Shown here one piece after another: positions 34,594 to 43,007 of a stretch of DNA of 64,000 nt. Below the pieces are notes generated by a model, which was not told where the DNA came from, did no database searches, and saw only the letters and a list, made by a program, of their open reading frames with translations. Positions within the stretch are counted from its first letter, which is position 1; every line of letters begins with the position of its first letter. Both the position numbers and the translations under genes were made by a program. Source of the stretch: Pseudomonas putida (GTDB lineage: Bacteria; Pseudomonadota; Gammaproteobacteria; Pseudomonadales; Pseudomonadaceae); contig NZ_JANHLD010000003.1 of assembly GCF_028682455.1 (NCBI RefSeq), positions 1,178,001 to 1,242,000 of the forward strand, read 5' to 3'.

Positions 34594-35874
34594 ATGAGCA
34601 GTCGTTCCGTGCAGGTAACTCAGCAAGTGTTGTGCGTGTTGCTGTGCTCCACGGCGCTGGCTTCCCAGGCCCAGGCGGCCAGCGGCGGTTGTGCGGCGAT
34701 GGAGCGGCTGCCGGCGGCGATCGAGATCGACCAGGGCCTGCAGCAAGAGGTGCGGGCGCCGGTGAACATCACCCGGGTCGCAGTGGGCGATTCGAAAATC
34801 GCCGATGTGCAAGCCAGTGGCGATGACGCCGTATTGGTGACGGCACTGGCTCCCGGCGCTACCAGCCTGATGCTCTGGACCGCCTGCTCCAAGGTGCCGC
34901 GCCAGGCCATGTTGTTCGTCAAGGGCGTGGCCACCGCCGACATGGCCGAGAGCGCCTTGCCCCCTTCCCAGGACCCATTGCTGCCTAGCCAGGTACAGGC
35001 CGATATCCGCTTTGTCGAAGTCAATCGCACCAAGTTCAAGGAAGCCGGCGCCCGGTTGTTCTTCAAGGGGTCGAACAACGCCCTGTTCGGCTCGCCCGGT
35101 ACTGTGCCCAATACCGTCGTCAGGCCTGGTTATGTGCCGGGGGTGAGCACCGTCCCCGGCCAGTACGTTGACGTGCGCCCAGGCATCCCGCTCGACAACG
35201 ATGTGTTCAACATTGTCTTTGGCGGCGGCAGCAGCCGCTTTCTCGCCGCCATCAATGCCCTGGAAAACAGCGGCTTTGCCTACACTCTGGCGCGGCCCAG
35301 CCTGGTGGTGCTCAGCGGTATGACCGCAAGCTTTCTGGCCGGTGGCGAGATCCCCATTCCGGTGCCCAGCAGTGGCAGCGACAGCGTGTCGATCGAGTAC
35401 AAGGAGTTCGGTATCCGCCTGGCCTTGTCGCCCACCGTGGTCAGCCGCGACCGTATCAACCTCAAGGTGGCGCCAGAGGTCAGCGAGCTGGATTACAGCA
35501 AGGCGGTCAACATCGCCGGCACCCTGGTCCCGGGGCTCACGGTACGGCGCACCGACACCAGTATTTCCCTGGCCGATGGCGAGAGCTTCGTCATCAGCGG
35601 CCTGATCAGCAGTACTACCCGCTCGGCGGTGGACAAGTTCCCGGGGCTGGGCAACCTGCCGGTCATCGGCGCGCTGTTTCGCCAGTCGACCGTGGCGCGC
35701 GATGAAACCGAATTGTTGATGATCGTCACGCCGCACCTGGTCCAGCCCCTGGCGGCCAATGCGCAACTGCCGTCGCTGCCCGGCGAAGGGTTGCGCAACT
35801 ACGACCCGAGCTGGGGCCGACTGTTCTTCCTGGAAAACGGCGACTTCGAGGGTCGCAGCGGGTTATCCCAATGA
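34594..35874 (+). CDS. rcpA: Flp pilus secretin RcpA/CpaC
   Basis: This 426-residue outer-membrane channel has a signal peptide (LCVLLCSTALASQAQA), an N-terminal BON/pilus-associated domain (PVNITRVAVGDSKIADVQA) and the secretin core: VQADIRFVEVNRTKFKEAGA, SFLAGGEIPIPVP, EYKEFGIRLALSPTV, PGLTVRRTDTSISLADGESF and the terminal DETELLMIVTPHLV. Its stop overlaps tadZ by four bases. Length is within the CpaC range. Confidence 0.95.
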   Translation: MSSRSVQVTQQVLCVLLCSTALASQAQAASGGCAAMERLPAAIEIDQGLQQEVRAPVNITRVAVGDSKIADVQASGDDAVLVTALAPGATSLMLWTACSKVPRQAMLFVKGVATADMAESALPPSQDPLLPSQVQADIRFVEVNRTKFKEAGARLFFKGSNNALFGSPGTVPNTVVRPGYVPGVSTVPGQYVDVRPGIPLDNDVFNIVFGGGSSRFLAAINALENSGFAYTLARPSLVVLSGMTASFLAGGEIPIPVPSSGSDSVSIEYKEFGIRLALSPTVVSRDRINLKVAPEVSELDYSKAVNIAGTLVPGLTVRRTDTSISLADGESFVISGLISSTTRSAVDKFPGLGNLPVIGALFRQSTVARDETELLMIVTPHLVQPLAANAQLPSLPGEGLRNYDPSWGRLFFLENGDFEGRSGLSQ

Positions 35875-37061
35875 GCGAGAACCTGAGCCAGACCTTTATT
35901 GCCATCACGCGTAACGACGAAGACCTGCAATGGCTGCAAGGCGCCCTGGCGCCGATCGGGCAGGTGGTCGGCACCGGCCGTGGCAACCTTGACGAACTGC
36001 TGGCGCTGATCGATGTCACCTTCGCCAACCTGATCTTCGTCGGCCTGGACCGCGAGCAGGTGGTGAGCCAATGCGCCCTGATCGAAGGCGTGCTCGAAGC
36101 CAAGCCGATGCTGGCGATCGTTGCGCTGGGCGATGGCATGGACAACCAGTTGGTGCTCAACGCCATGCGTGCCGGGGCCCGTGATTTTGTCGCCTATGGC
36201 TCGCGCTCGAGCGAAGTGGCCGGGCTGGTACGACGGCTGGGCAAGCGCTTGCCGGCGGTCACCAGCAGCCCGAGCCTGGGCGGCTTGACTGTCCTGTATG
36301 GCAGCCAGTGTGCGTCCGACGGTGCCTTGCTTACCACGCACCTTGCTCGTGTCGTCCAGGGCAGCGGCCAGCAGACCCTGCTGCTCGACCTGGGCTTGCC
36401 ACGTGGCGACAGCCTGGCCCTGCTGGGCCTTGAGGCTTCGTTTCATTTCGGCGATGCCCTCCGGCATTTGCGACGCCTGGACAACACCCTGATCGACAGC
36501 GCCTTCACCCGCGAGAGTTCCGGCCTGCGCCTGCTGGCTTATGCCGAAGGCGACGAACCACTGCAGCGCACCAGCGCCGCTGAGCTGTACATGCTGCTCA
36601 GCGCCTTGCGCCAGCATTTCCAGCACATTGTGGTGAACCTCACCGGCCAGACCGATTGCGAAGCCTTGCGCACCTTTGTCAGCCATTGCGACAAGCTGGT
36701 CTGGTACACCGACCAGAACGTCATGGAGTGCCGGCGCAACCTCGATGTACTGACCTCGTGGCGAGAAAAGGGCATGAAGCTCGAGCATGCCAGCCTGTTG
36801 GTGGACCGCTACCTCAAGGGCGTGGCACCGGACTCCGAGGCCTTGAGCAAGCGTTATGGCCTGCCGCTGCTGGTGGCGTTGCCCTACAGCCCCGAGGTAC
36901 GCCTGAATGCCAAGAATCAGGGGCTGACCTTGTTCGAACTGGCCCCCCGGGAAAACCTCACCCACCACCTCAAGGCCCTGGGCGAGCGCTTGGCCCGGCG
37001 TACGGAGCACAACAAGCAGCCGTCGGGCAACTGGCTCAATCGGCTCTGGGGGCACAAATGA
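35871..37061 (+). CDS. tadZ: Pilus localisation protein TadZ (CpaE/ParA-like, degenerate Walker A)
   Basis: This 396-residue protein combines an atypical receiver-like N-terminus (about 1-130) with a MinD/ParA-like fold that positions the pilus machine at the pole. The expected deviant Walker A (KGGxGKS) is replaced by YGSQCASDGALLTTHLA, with no lysine, so ATP hydrolysis is doubtful. Later ParA-like segments remain (TLLLDLGLPRGDSLALLGL; LVWYTDQNVMECRRNLDVL). It overlaps rcpA and tadA by four bases on either side, indicating coupled translation. Confidence 0.9.
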   Translation: MSENLSQTFIAITRNDEDLQWLQGALAPIGQVVGTGRGNLDELLALIDVTFANLIFVGLDREQVVSQCALIEGVLEAKPMLAIVALGDGMDNQLVLNAMRAGARDFVAYGSRSSEVAGLVRRLGKRLPAVTSSPSLGGLTVLYGSQCASDGALLTTHLARVVQGSGQQTLLLDLGLPRGDSLALLGLEASFHFGDALRHLRRLDNTLIDSAFTRESSGLRLLAYAEGDEPLQRTSAAELYMLLSALRQHFQHIVVNLTGQTDCEALRTFVSHCDKLVWYTDQNVMECRRNLDVLTSWREKGMKLEHASLLVDRYLKGVAPDSEALSKRYGLPLLVALPYSPEVRLNAKNQGLTLFELAPRENLTHHLKALGERLARRTEHNKQPSGNWLNRLWGHK

Positions 37062-38332
37062 GCAGCACCGACGAGCTGTTCGGTGGACTCCGGCACAACC
37101 TGGGCAACGACCCGCAGGGGCTCAAGCGGGCCTTGCACCGGTTCATCATCGACGCCATCGAAGACAGCGGGCGCAATTTGCTGGAAGGTTCGCGTCCCGC
37201 CCTGGCGCAGTTCGTGGTCGAGCAGGTGGGCGACTACATCGCCCGCTTGCACCTGGCGTTGTCACGCTACGAGATGGAGCGCCTGGCCGAGGAAATCGTC
37301 GATGAGCTGACCGGCTTCGGTCCGCTGGAAGTGCTGCTGCGCGATGCCAGCGTCACCGAGATTCTGGTCAACGGCCCGCACCGGGTATTCATCGAGCGGG
37401 CCGGGGTGCTGCAACAGACGGACCTGCGGTTTATCGATGCCCACCATGTGGAGCGGGTGATGCAGCGCATCCTTGCGCCGCTGGGGCGCCGCCTGGATGA
37501 ATCCTCGCCGATGGTCGATGCGCGCATGCCCGACGGCAGCCGGGTCAATGCGATCATCCCCCCGGTGGCGCTGGACGGGCCGTGCCTGTCGATCCGCAAA
37601 TTTCGCAAGGACATGCTCAAGAGCGCCGACCTGCTGGCCACCCGTACCATCGACGCGAACATCCTGGATTTTCTCCGGCTGGCTGTGGCCAAGCGTTGCA
37701 ACATCCTGGTCAGCGGCGGCACCGGGACCGGCAAGACCACGTTGCTGAACATCCTCAGCCAGTTGATCACCCCTCACGAACGCCTGGTGAGCATCGAGGA
37801 TGTGGCCGAGCTGCAACTGGACCATCCCCATGTGGTGCGGCTGGAAACCCGCCCGCCAAATGCCGAGGGGCACGGTGAGATCAAGGCCAGCGAGCTGATC
37901 CGCAACGCCTTGCGGATGCGCCCCGACCGCATTCTGCTCGGTGAAATTCGCGGCGTCGAAGTGCTCGATGTGCTGACCGCGATGAACACCGGCCACGATG
38001 GTTCGATGAGCACCGTGCATGCCAACACCGCCCAGGATGCGCTGCTGCGCCTGGAAACCCTGGTGGGCCTGACCGGACGCCAGGTGGCCGAGAAAACCCT
38101 GCGCCAGATGATCTGCGCGGCGCTCGATGTGGTGATCCAACTGACCCGGCTGGCTGATGGCCGGCGTTGTGTCAGCGAGGTACTGGAGGTGGTGGGAGTG
38201 CGTGACGATGTGTATGTCACCAATACCTTGTTCCGACTCGATCGGCGCACGGGGGAGGGCGGCTTCATGCGGGAAGCCCCGAACCCGGCCGGCGCCAAGC
38301 TGCGTCGCGAGTTCACGGAGCCGCAGCCATGA
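37058..38332 (+). CDS. tadA: Flp pilus assembly ATPase TadA (CpaF)
   Basis: This 424-residue secretion ATPase of the GspE/VirB11 superfamily powers Flp assembly. The N-terminal domain includes GFGPLEVLLRDASVTEILVN; the ATPase core has Walker A SGGTGTGKTTLLN (Lys226), the Asp box LVSIEDVAELQL, Walker B MRPDRILLGEIRG and the His box GHDGSMSTVHANT. The ATG at 37058 overlaps the tadZ stop, and the frame also happens to be open far upstream inside tadZ. Confidence 0.97.
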   Translation: MSSTDELFGGLRHNLGNDPQGLKRALHRFIIDAIEDSGRNLLEGSRPALAQFVVEQVGDYIARLHLALSRYEMERLAEEIVDELTGFGPLEVLLRDASVTEILVNGPHRVFIERAGVLQQTDLRFIDAHHVERVMQRILAPLGRRLDESSPMVDARMPDGSRVNAIIPPVALDGPCLSIRKFRKDMLKSADLLATRTIDANILDFLRLAVAKRCNILVSGGTGTGKTTLLNILSQLITPHERLVSIEDVAELQLDHPHVVRLETRPPNAEGHGEIKASELIRNALRMRPDRILLGEIRGVEVLDVLTAMNTGHDGSMSTVHANTAQDALLRLETLVGLTGRQVAEKTLRQMICAALDVVIQLTRLADGRRCVSEVLEVVGVRDDVYVTNTLFRLDRRTGEGGFMREAPNPAGAKLRREFTEPQP

Positions 38333-39213
38333 TCGCACTGGTGCTCGGCCTGATCTGCCTGGCGATGCTGGGCGTCTCGATCCGATTGTTCTATGCCGGT
38401 ATGCGCAAATCGGCGACCGAACGCATCCTGCAACGCCTTGGCCAGGCACAGGAGGTTTCGTCGGCGCTGGCTGCACCCCGGCGCGACTGGCTCGACAGCC
38501 TGCTGCAACGTGCCGGCCTCGAGCGGCATGACGAGCGCCTGCTGTCGTGGTTGGTGATCTGGGCGCTGCTGTCGCTGATAGCTGGCGTGGCCTTGAACTG
38601 GGTGGCAGGTGTGGGCCTGATGCTGCTCGGCCCGCTGCTGTTTCGCCTGTACCTGGGCTGGCGCTACCACCGTCGGCGCCAGCGCATGATCGAACAGCTG
38701 CCGCAACTGCTCGATCACAGCGTGCGCAGCCTCAAGGCCGGGCGCACCTTGAACGATGCCGTGCTGGGGGCAATCGATGCCGCCAGGCAACCCTTGCAAG
38801 GCGCGATGCAGCGGGTGCGTCGCAACGTACAGATGGGCGTGGGCCTGGACGATGCCGTGCAGGATCTGGCCGAGCTGTACGACCAGGACGAGTTGCGCTT
38901 GTTTGCCCTCGGGCTTCGCATCAACCACCGCTATGGCGGCAACGCCAGCGAGCTGCTGGAAAACCTTATCAAGACCATCCGAGAGCGCGAGCAGGGCGCG
39001 CGGCAATTGCGAGCCATGACCGGCGAAACTCGCATGACTGCCATGGTGCTCGGGGCGCTGCCGGTGAGCATGGCCGCCTACTTCCTGTTCAGTAATCCCA
39101 AGTACCTGCTGAGCATGTGGCAGGACAGCAGCGGCCAGGTCATGTTGATCAGCGCCTTTGCCCTGCAGGTGTTCGGCTGCCTGGCGCTGTGGCGCATGTT
39201 GCGGAGTCAGTGA
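38329..39213 (+). CDS. tadB: Flp pilus inner-membrane platform protein TadB
   Basis: This 294-residue T2SF-family protein has an N-terminal helix (MIALVLGLICLAMLG), a central helical pair (LLSWLVIWALLSLIAGVALN), the cytoplasmic T2SF domain (MIEQLPQLLDHSVRSLKAGR; LLENLIKTIREREQGARQLR) and C-terminal helices. With TadC it forms the platform that TadA drives. It overlaps the tadA stop by four bases. Confidence 0.95.
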   Translation: MIALVLGLICLAMLGVSIRLFYAGMRKSATERILQRLGQAQEVSSALAAPRRDWLDSLLQRAGLERHDERLLSWLVIWALLSLIAGVALNWVAGVGLMLLGPLLFRLYLGWRYHRRRQRMIEQLPQLLDHSVRSLKAGRTLNDAVLGAIDAARQPLQGAMQRVRRNVQMGVGLDDAVQDLAELYDQDELRLFALGLRINHRYGGNASELLENLIKTIREREQGARQLRAMTGETRMTAMVLGALPVSMAAYFLFSNPKYLLSMWQDSSGQVMLISAFALQVFGCLALWRMLRSQ

Positions 39214-39214
39214 G

Positions 39215-40105
39215 ATGGCCTTGATGCTCTGCGCCGTTCTGTTCTTTGCCGCCTTCGTGCTGTTGTGCGGGCAGTTGCTGCGCCAGCAACGCCGGCAACG
39301 GCTGGTGGCGCTGCGTCTGCAGGGGCAATTGGCCCGGGACAACCGCCTGGACAATTGGCTGCATCAACTGGGCAGCAGTCACCTTGCCCAACGGCTGCAG
39401 ACCCTGGACAGCGAAACCCGGCAATTGCTCGATCGCATAGGTTGGCGCCGCAGCCGCCAGCGGGCGGTGTTCGCCGCCTGCCAGATCGGCGTGCCGTTGC
39501 TTGCGCTGGGGATTGCCGTGGTGGTCGAAGAAACCTTCTACCGCGAGAGCCCCACGGCCTGGCTGGTAATGCCGATGTTTGCGCTGTGTATCGGTTACCT
39601 GTTGCCCAAGCGCCTGTTGGCATGGGCAGCGTCCAGGCGCCAGCAACAGGTTGCCCGCGAGGTTCCGACCTTCATCTCCCTGCTGCGCATCCTCTTTGAG
39701 TCGGGCCTTGCGGTCGAGCAAGGGCTGCGGGTGCTGAGCCAGGAGGGCCGGCAGTTGCTGCCGGAGCTCAGCGAAGAGTTGCGCGGCATTTTGCTGCGGG
39801 TCGATTCTGGCCTGGCCTTGGTACCGGAGCTTGAGAAAACCTCACAGCTGCTGGCGGTGGAGGCGTTCAGCGATACCTGCGTGATCCTCCAGCAATTGCT
39901 CACCCAGGGCGGCGGGGCGATGAAGTCGCTGCTGGCGCTCAAACAACTGCTCGATGACCGGCGTCTGACGGACATGCAGGAGCGCATCTCGAAGATGTCC
40001 GGGAAAATGTCGGTGGTGATGATGGTGTTTTTGTTTCCGGCCTTGCTGATCGTGCTGGCCGGGCCTGGTCTTACGGCATTGGCCAGGGCCTTGGCTTCGT
40101 CATGA
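39215..40105 (+). CDS. tadC: Flp pilus inner-membrane platform protein TadC
   Basis: This 296-residue T2SF protein starts MALMLCAVLFFAAFVLLCGQ right after the tadB stop. The T2SF domain is visible in VPTFISLLRILFESGLAVEQ, LRVLSQEGRQLLPELSEELR and VILQQLLTQGGGAMKSLLAL, and it ends with a helix MVFLFPALLIVLAGPGL. It is the partner of TadB in the pilus base. Confidence 0.94.
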   Translation: MALMLCAVLFFAAFVLLCGQLLRQQRRQRLVALRLQGQLARDNRLDNWLHQLGSSHLAQRLQTLDSETRQLLDRIGWRRSRQRAVFAACQIGVPLLALGIAVVVEETFYRESPTAWLVMPMFALCIGYLLPKRLLAWAASRRQQQVAREVPTFISLLRILFESGLAVEQGLRVLSQEGRQLLPELSEELRGILLRVDSGLALVPELEKTSQLLAVEAFSDTCVILQQLLTQGGGAMKSLLALKQLLDDRRLTDMQERISKMSGKMSVVMMVFLFPALLIVLAGPGLTALARALASS

Positions 40106-40119
40106 AGGGAGATGCGTGC

Positions 40120-40824
40120 ATGAAAGCGGTGGTGATGATCATGAGCCTGTTGATGCTCGGCGGTTGTGCTACGGATGGCCGCGTACCCTGGTCGGCCCTG
40201 GCCGGGAGTACGGCCAGTTGTGCCAAGCCCGACTCGAGCCAGGAGCTGGCATTGAGCATGGCCGACGAGATGCTCGCCGAGGGGCGCCCCCACGCCAGCC
40301 TGGCGCACCTCGAGGCCTTGCCGGCGGACATGGCCCAGGTGCGTTTGCGCAAGGCCAAGGTGTGGCGCCTGCTCGGTCGGAGCGAGGCCGAGCCCTTGTA
40401 TCGCAGCTTGCTCGGCACGTGCCTGGCGGCCGAAGGCGAGCATGGTCTGGGCCAGTTGGCCTCGGCGCGCGGTGACAACGTACAGGCTGAGCGCCACTTG
40501 TTACGCGCGGTCCGCCTGGCGCCGACCGACGAGAAAATGCGCAACGACCTGGGCGTGGTCTACCTCGACCTCGGCAACGTCGAACAGGCCCGGTTCGAGT
40601 TCCTGACCGCCATCGAACTCAAGGACAACAACCCGCTGGCGGCGGTCAATCTGGTCAGCCTGCTGCTGTACCAGGACAAATGGCAGCAGGCGGCCGACCT
40701 GGTCTCGCGCTTGAAGTTGAGCCCCGCGCAGTTCAGCGAAGCGAAGTACCGCGCCGAGCAATTGAAAAAGCCGACCTCGCCAGCGCCGGCCAGGGTTGAT
40801 CACGTCGCGGCAGTGCAACAGTGA
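40120..40824 (+). CDS. tadD: Flp pilus lipoprotein TadD with TPR repeats
   Basis: This 234-residue lipoprotein has the signal MKAVVMIMSLLMLGGC and tetratricopeptide helices (YRSLLGTCLAAEGEHGLGQL; RLAPTDEKMRNDLGVVYLDL; ARFEFLTAIELKDNNPLAAV). It acts as a pilotin-like scaffold for the secretin. An ATG at 40102 overlaps tadC, but the ATG at 40120 gives a clean lipoprotein signal and has GGGAG at the right spacing. Confidence 0.92.
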   Translation: MKAVVMIMSLLMLGGCATDGRVPWSALAGSTASCAKPDSSQELALSMADEMLAEGRPHASLAHLEALPADMAQVRLRKAKVWRLLGRSEAEPLYRSLLGTCLAAEGEHGLGQLASARGDNVQAERHLLRAVRLAPTDEKMRNDLGVVYLDLGNVEQARFEFLTAIELKDNNPLAAVNLVSLLLYQDKWQQAADLVSRLKLSPAQFSEAKYRAEQLKKPTSPAPARVDHVAAVQQ

Positions 40825-40831
40825 GGTGCAT

Positions 40832-41095
40832 ATGAAACCTGGATGGGTATTACTGCTGGCATTGAGCAACCTGCCATTGGCTGCACAGGCCATTGAGGAG
40901 GGGCCATCATCAAAGGCGCAGAAGGGGACTGAAACCTGGTTGCAGCTTCAGGCTCGCAACCAGCAGGCGTCGAAGAAACCGCAGACGGCGACGCCCAAGG
41001 AGCGCGAGCGCAGCATGCAGCGCTGGCTCGACAGCTACAAGTATGAGATTCCGGAACACTTTGAGTACGACAGTGTGGGGGCGGGCGACAAGTAG
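40832..41095 (+). CDS. DUF3613 secreted protein at the end of the tad operon
   Basis: This 87-residue protein has a signal peptide (MKPGWVLLLALSNLPLAAQA) and a short charged mature part with TETWLQLQARNQQAS and RSMQRWLDSYKYEIPEHFEYD, the DUF3613 signature. It follows tadD by 7 bp and is probably the last gene of the operon, convergent with pprB. Small proteins of this family are found in Pseudomonas tad loci; their job is unknown. Confidence 0.85.
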   Translation: MKPGWVLLLALSNLPLAAQAIEEGPSSKAQKGTETWLQLQARNQQASKKPQTATPKERERSMQRWLDSYKYEIPEHFEYDSVGAGDK

Positions 41096-41104
41096 CGGCG
41101 CAGG

Positions 41105-41887
41105 CTAGTGTGCCGTTACCCGCTGCTGTTGTGCTGAGTTGCCGGGCGAAAGGGCCAGTGCCAGTTGGGTGCGGTTGCGCATGTGGGTCAGGCGCAGCAC
41201 CTGGGACACGTAGAGTTTGACAGTGTTCTCGGTGATGCCCAGTTCGCAGGCGACCTGATAGTTGGTCTTGCCTTTGCCCACCAGGCGCGCCACGTCCAGT
41301 TGGCGTGGTGACAGCTGATCGAAGATAACTGGAATGGTGTCGTTGTCGAGCTCGCCGTCGAAGTCAGTGGCGCGACGCAAGCCTGCCTGGCCACGGGCTT
41401 TGTCCAGGTCCTGGCAGAGGTCGTCGATGGACTCGGCCAGGTACTGCAGCTTCTGGTTCAGGTGGCCCAGGTGCTGGAAGTTTTTCTGCCGCTCCTGCAG
41501 CGCGGCTTCCTGGCGTTGAATGCCCTCGAGCAGCTCGTTGAGGTCGACCGGTTTTTGGTAGTAGTCGGCAAAGCCTTCGCGCAATGCCTTGATCACGTCC
41601 TGCTTGTCGGCGCGACCGGTGAGCATGATGGCTTCGAAGAGCCGCTGCTGTCCGGCAATGATCTTCAGCGCCTTGACCAGTTCGATACCGTCACGCTCGG
41701 GCATGTGCAAGTCACAGAGCACCAGGCTGATGGCCGGGTCGGCAGCAAAGCGTTCTATCGCCTGGGTGCTGGATTGGCAGGGAACACAGCGATAGCCGCT
41801 GCTTTCGAGAAATTCGCACAGTTCTTCCACGATCAGTGGCTGGTCGTCGACGACCAGCACCTTTACTTCGCTTACAGGCTTGTTCAC
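41105..41887 (-). CDS. pprB: Response regulator PprB (receiver plus LuxR-type HTH)
   Basis: This 260-residue transcription regulator has a receiver (VLVVDDQPLIVEEL; phosphoacceptor Asp59 in LVLCDLHMPERDG; MLTGRAD; YYQKPVDL), a long helical linker (about 120-185) and a C-terminal LuxR/NarL helix-turn-helix (LSPRQLDVARLVGKGKTNYQ; LGITENTVKLYVSQVL). In P. aeruginosa PprB turns on Flp pilus, CupE fimbria and BapA adhesin genes. It lies within the tad locus beside fppA on the same strand, its usual place. Confidence 0.94.
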   Translation of the reverse strand: MNKPVSEVKVLVVDDQPLIVEELCEFLESSGYRCVPCQSSTQAIERFAADPAISLVLCDLHMPERDGIELVKALKIIAGQQRLFEAIMLTGRADKQDVIKALREGFADYYQKPVDLNELLEGIQRQEAALQERQKNFQHLGHLNQKLQYLAESIDDLCQDLDKARGQAGLRRATDFDGELDNDTIPVIFDQLSPRQLDVARLVGKGKTNYQVACELGITENTVKLYVSQVLRLTHMRNRTQLALALSPGNSAQQQRVTAH

Positions 41888-42022
41888 GCGCGACTCCCTG
41901 CTTGAAGTGCCCTTGCTTCCGAGATCTGGACGGCCTGGGCATTGGCCGACAACACTGTAGAAAGTAGTCGTACTTGATGACGATGTACAAGGCTTGCACG
42001 CCCGGAAAAGGCATTCAGGCGA

Positions 42023-42505
42023 CTAGTGGACCCAGACGGCCGCCAGCAGGAAACCGGCCAGTATGAACGGTGCAAAGGGTTGTTTTTTTGACGATTCTTC
42101 CAACACTTGCTTGAGTCGGTTCTTAACCTTCTGACTTAAAAGAGACCATAGCCAGCGCCGTGTCGACAGCCACACCAGCACGGCGATACCGGCGCCGATA
42201 AAGGTGCCCAGAACGTACATCCGGTCGGTGGCCAGGGCCAGCGCAGCGAGCAGCTTGACGTCACCGGCACCGAAGCGTCCCAGCATGTAGCCGGGCAGGG
42301 TCAGCAGCATGACGATAGCCAGCGCCCAGCCGCCCTCACTGGCGTCGGCGCCGATCCAGGTGTGCCCGGTCATGAACAGATAGCCCAGCGCGCAAGCTGC
42401 CGCGCCGAGGGTAAGGGTGTTGGCAATCTGGCGCTCACGCACATCTTGTTCAGCGCATAAGGCAAGCCACAACAACAGGACAATGCTTTGCATCGTGAAA
42501 TGCAT
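42023..42505 (-). CDS. fppA: Flp prepilin peptidase FppA (TadV type)
   Basis: This 160-residue aspartic membrane protease of family A24A cleaves Flp and TadE/F prepilins. Both catalytic aspartates are seen: Asp21 in CAEQDVRERQIANTL and Asp82 in GRFGAGDVKLLAAL, separated by membrane helices. It lacks the N-terminal methylase domain of PilD, as TadV-type enzymes do. The start could also be the ATG at 42493. It shares a direction with pprB, 135 bp downstream. Confidence 0.93.
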   Translation of the reverse strand: MHFTMQSIVLLLWLALCAEQDVRERQIANTLTLGAAACALGYLFMTGHTWIGADASEGGWALAIVMLLTLPGYMLGRFGAGDVKLLAALALATDRMYVLGTFIGAGIAVLVWLSTRRWLWSLLSQKVKNRLKQVLEESSKKQPFAPFILAGFLLAAVWVH

Positions 42506-42566
42506 CCCTTTGTGGTGAATGATTCTATGCTGTCAGACAGGTGTCACTGTCAGGGTAGACGCGATC

Positions 42567-43007
42567 ATGCAAGCAAGCCTGTGCAATCGGCAAAAAGGCG
42601 CTGCAGCGCTGGAGTTCGTGGCGGTATTCGTGATCTTTTTCGCAGTGTTCTATGGGGTGGTCAGCTATGCCCTGCCCATGCTCATGTTGCAGTCCTTCAA
42701 CCAGGCCAGCAGCGAAGCAGTGCGTCGCTGTGTGGCGCTGGATCCCACCAGCAAGACTTATGGCGCCGACGTCGACACGCTGGCCAGGCAAGTGCTTGGA
42801 CAGCAGCTCGCATGGATGCCCAAGTCGCTCGAATTTCAGGCCAGCGACGCCACGGTAACGCTGTCGCCAACCCATCTGCTGACAGTGAAAATCGATTACG
42901 CCAGGGCCAGGCTGACCTCGGTGATACCGGTGCTCGACCTGCCGGTGATCGGCCAGGTGCCGCGATTGCCCACCAGTCTCAAGGCTGAAGCGAGCCTGCA
43001 ACTGTGA
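42567..43007 (+). CDS. TadE/TadF-like pseudopilin
   Basis: This 146-residue protein has a prepilin-type leader (MQASLCNRQKG) with cleavage site G/AAALEF, then a hydrophobic helix VAVFVIFFAVFYGVVSYALP and a C-terminal domain of about 100 residues. It is a minor pseudopilin processed by FppA. It is divergent from fppA, and its stop overlaps the GTG start of the sensor kinase, so the two are translationally coupled. Confidence 0.88.
   Translation: MQASLCNRQKGAAALEFVAVFVIFFAVFYGVVSYALPMLMLQSFNQASSEAVRRCVALDPTSKTYGADVDTLARQVLGQQLAWMPKSLEFQASDATVTLSPTHLLTVKIDYARARLTSVIPVLDLPVIGQVPRLPTSLKAEASLQL

Noticed and set aside
36656..37057. Upstream extension of the tadA frame inside tadZ
   Set aside because: The extension overlaps tadZ in another frame and lacks TadA-like sequence; ATG at 37058 with ATGA overlap is the natural start.
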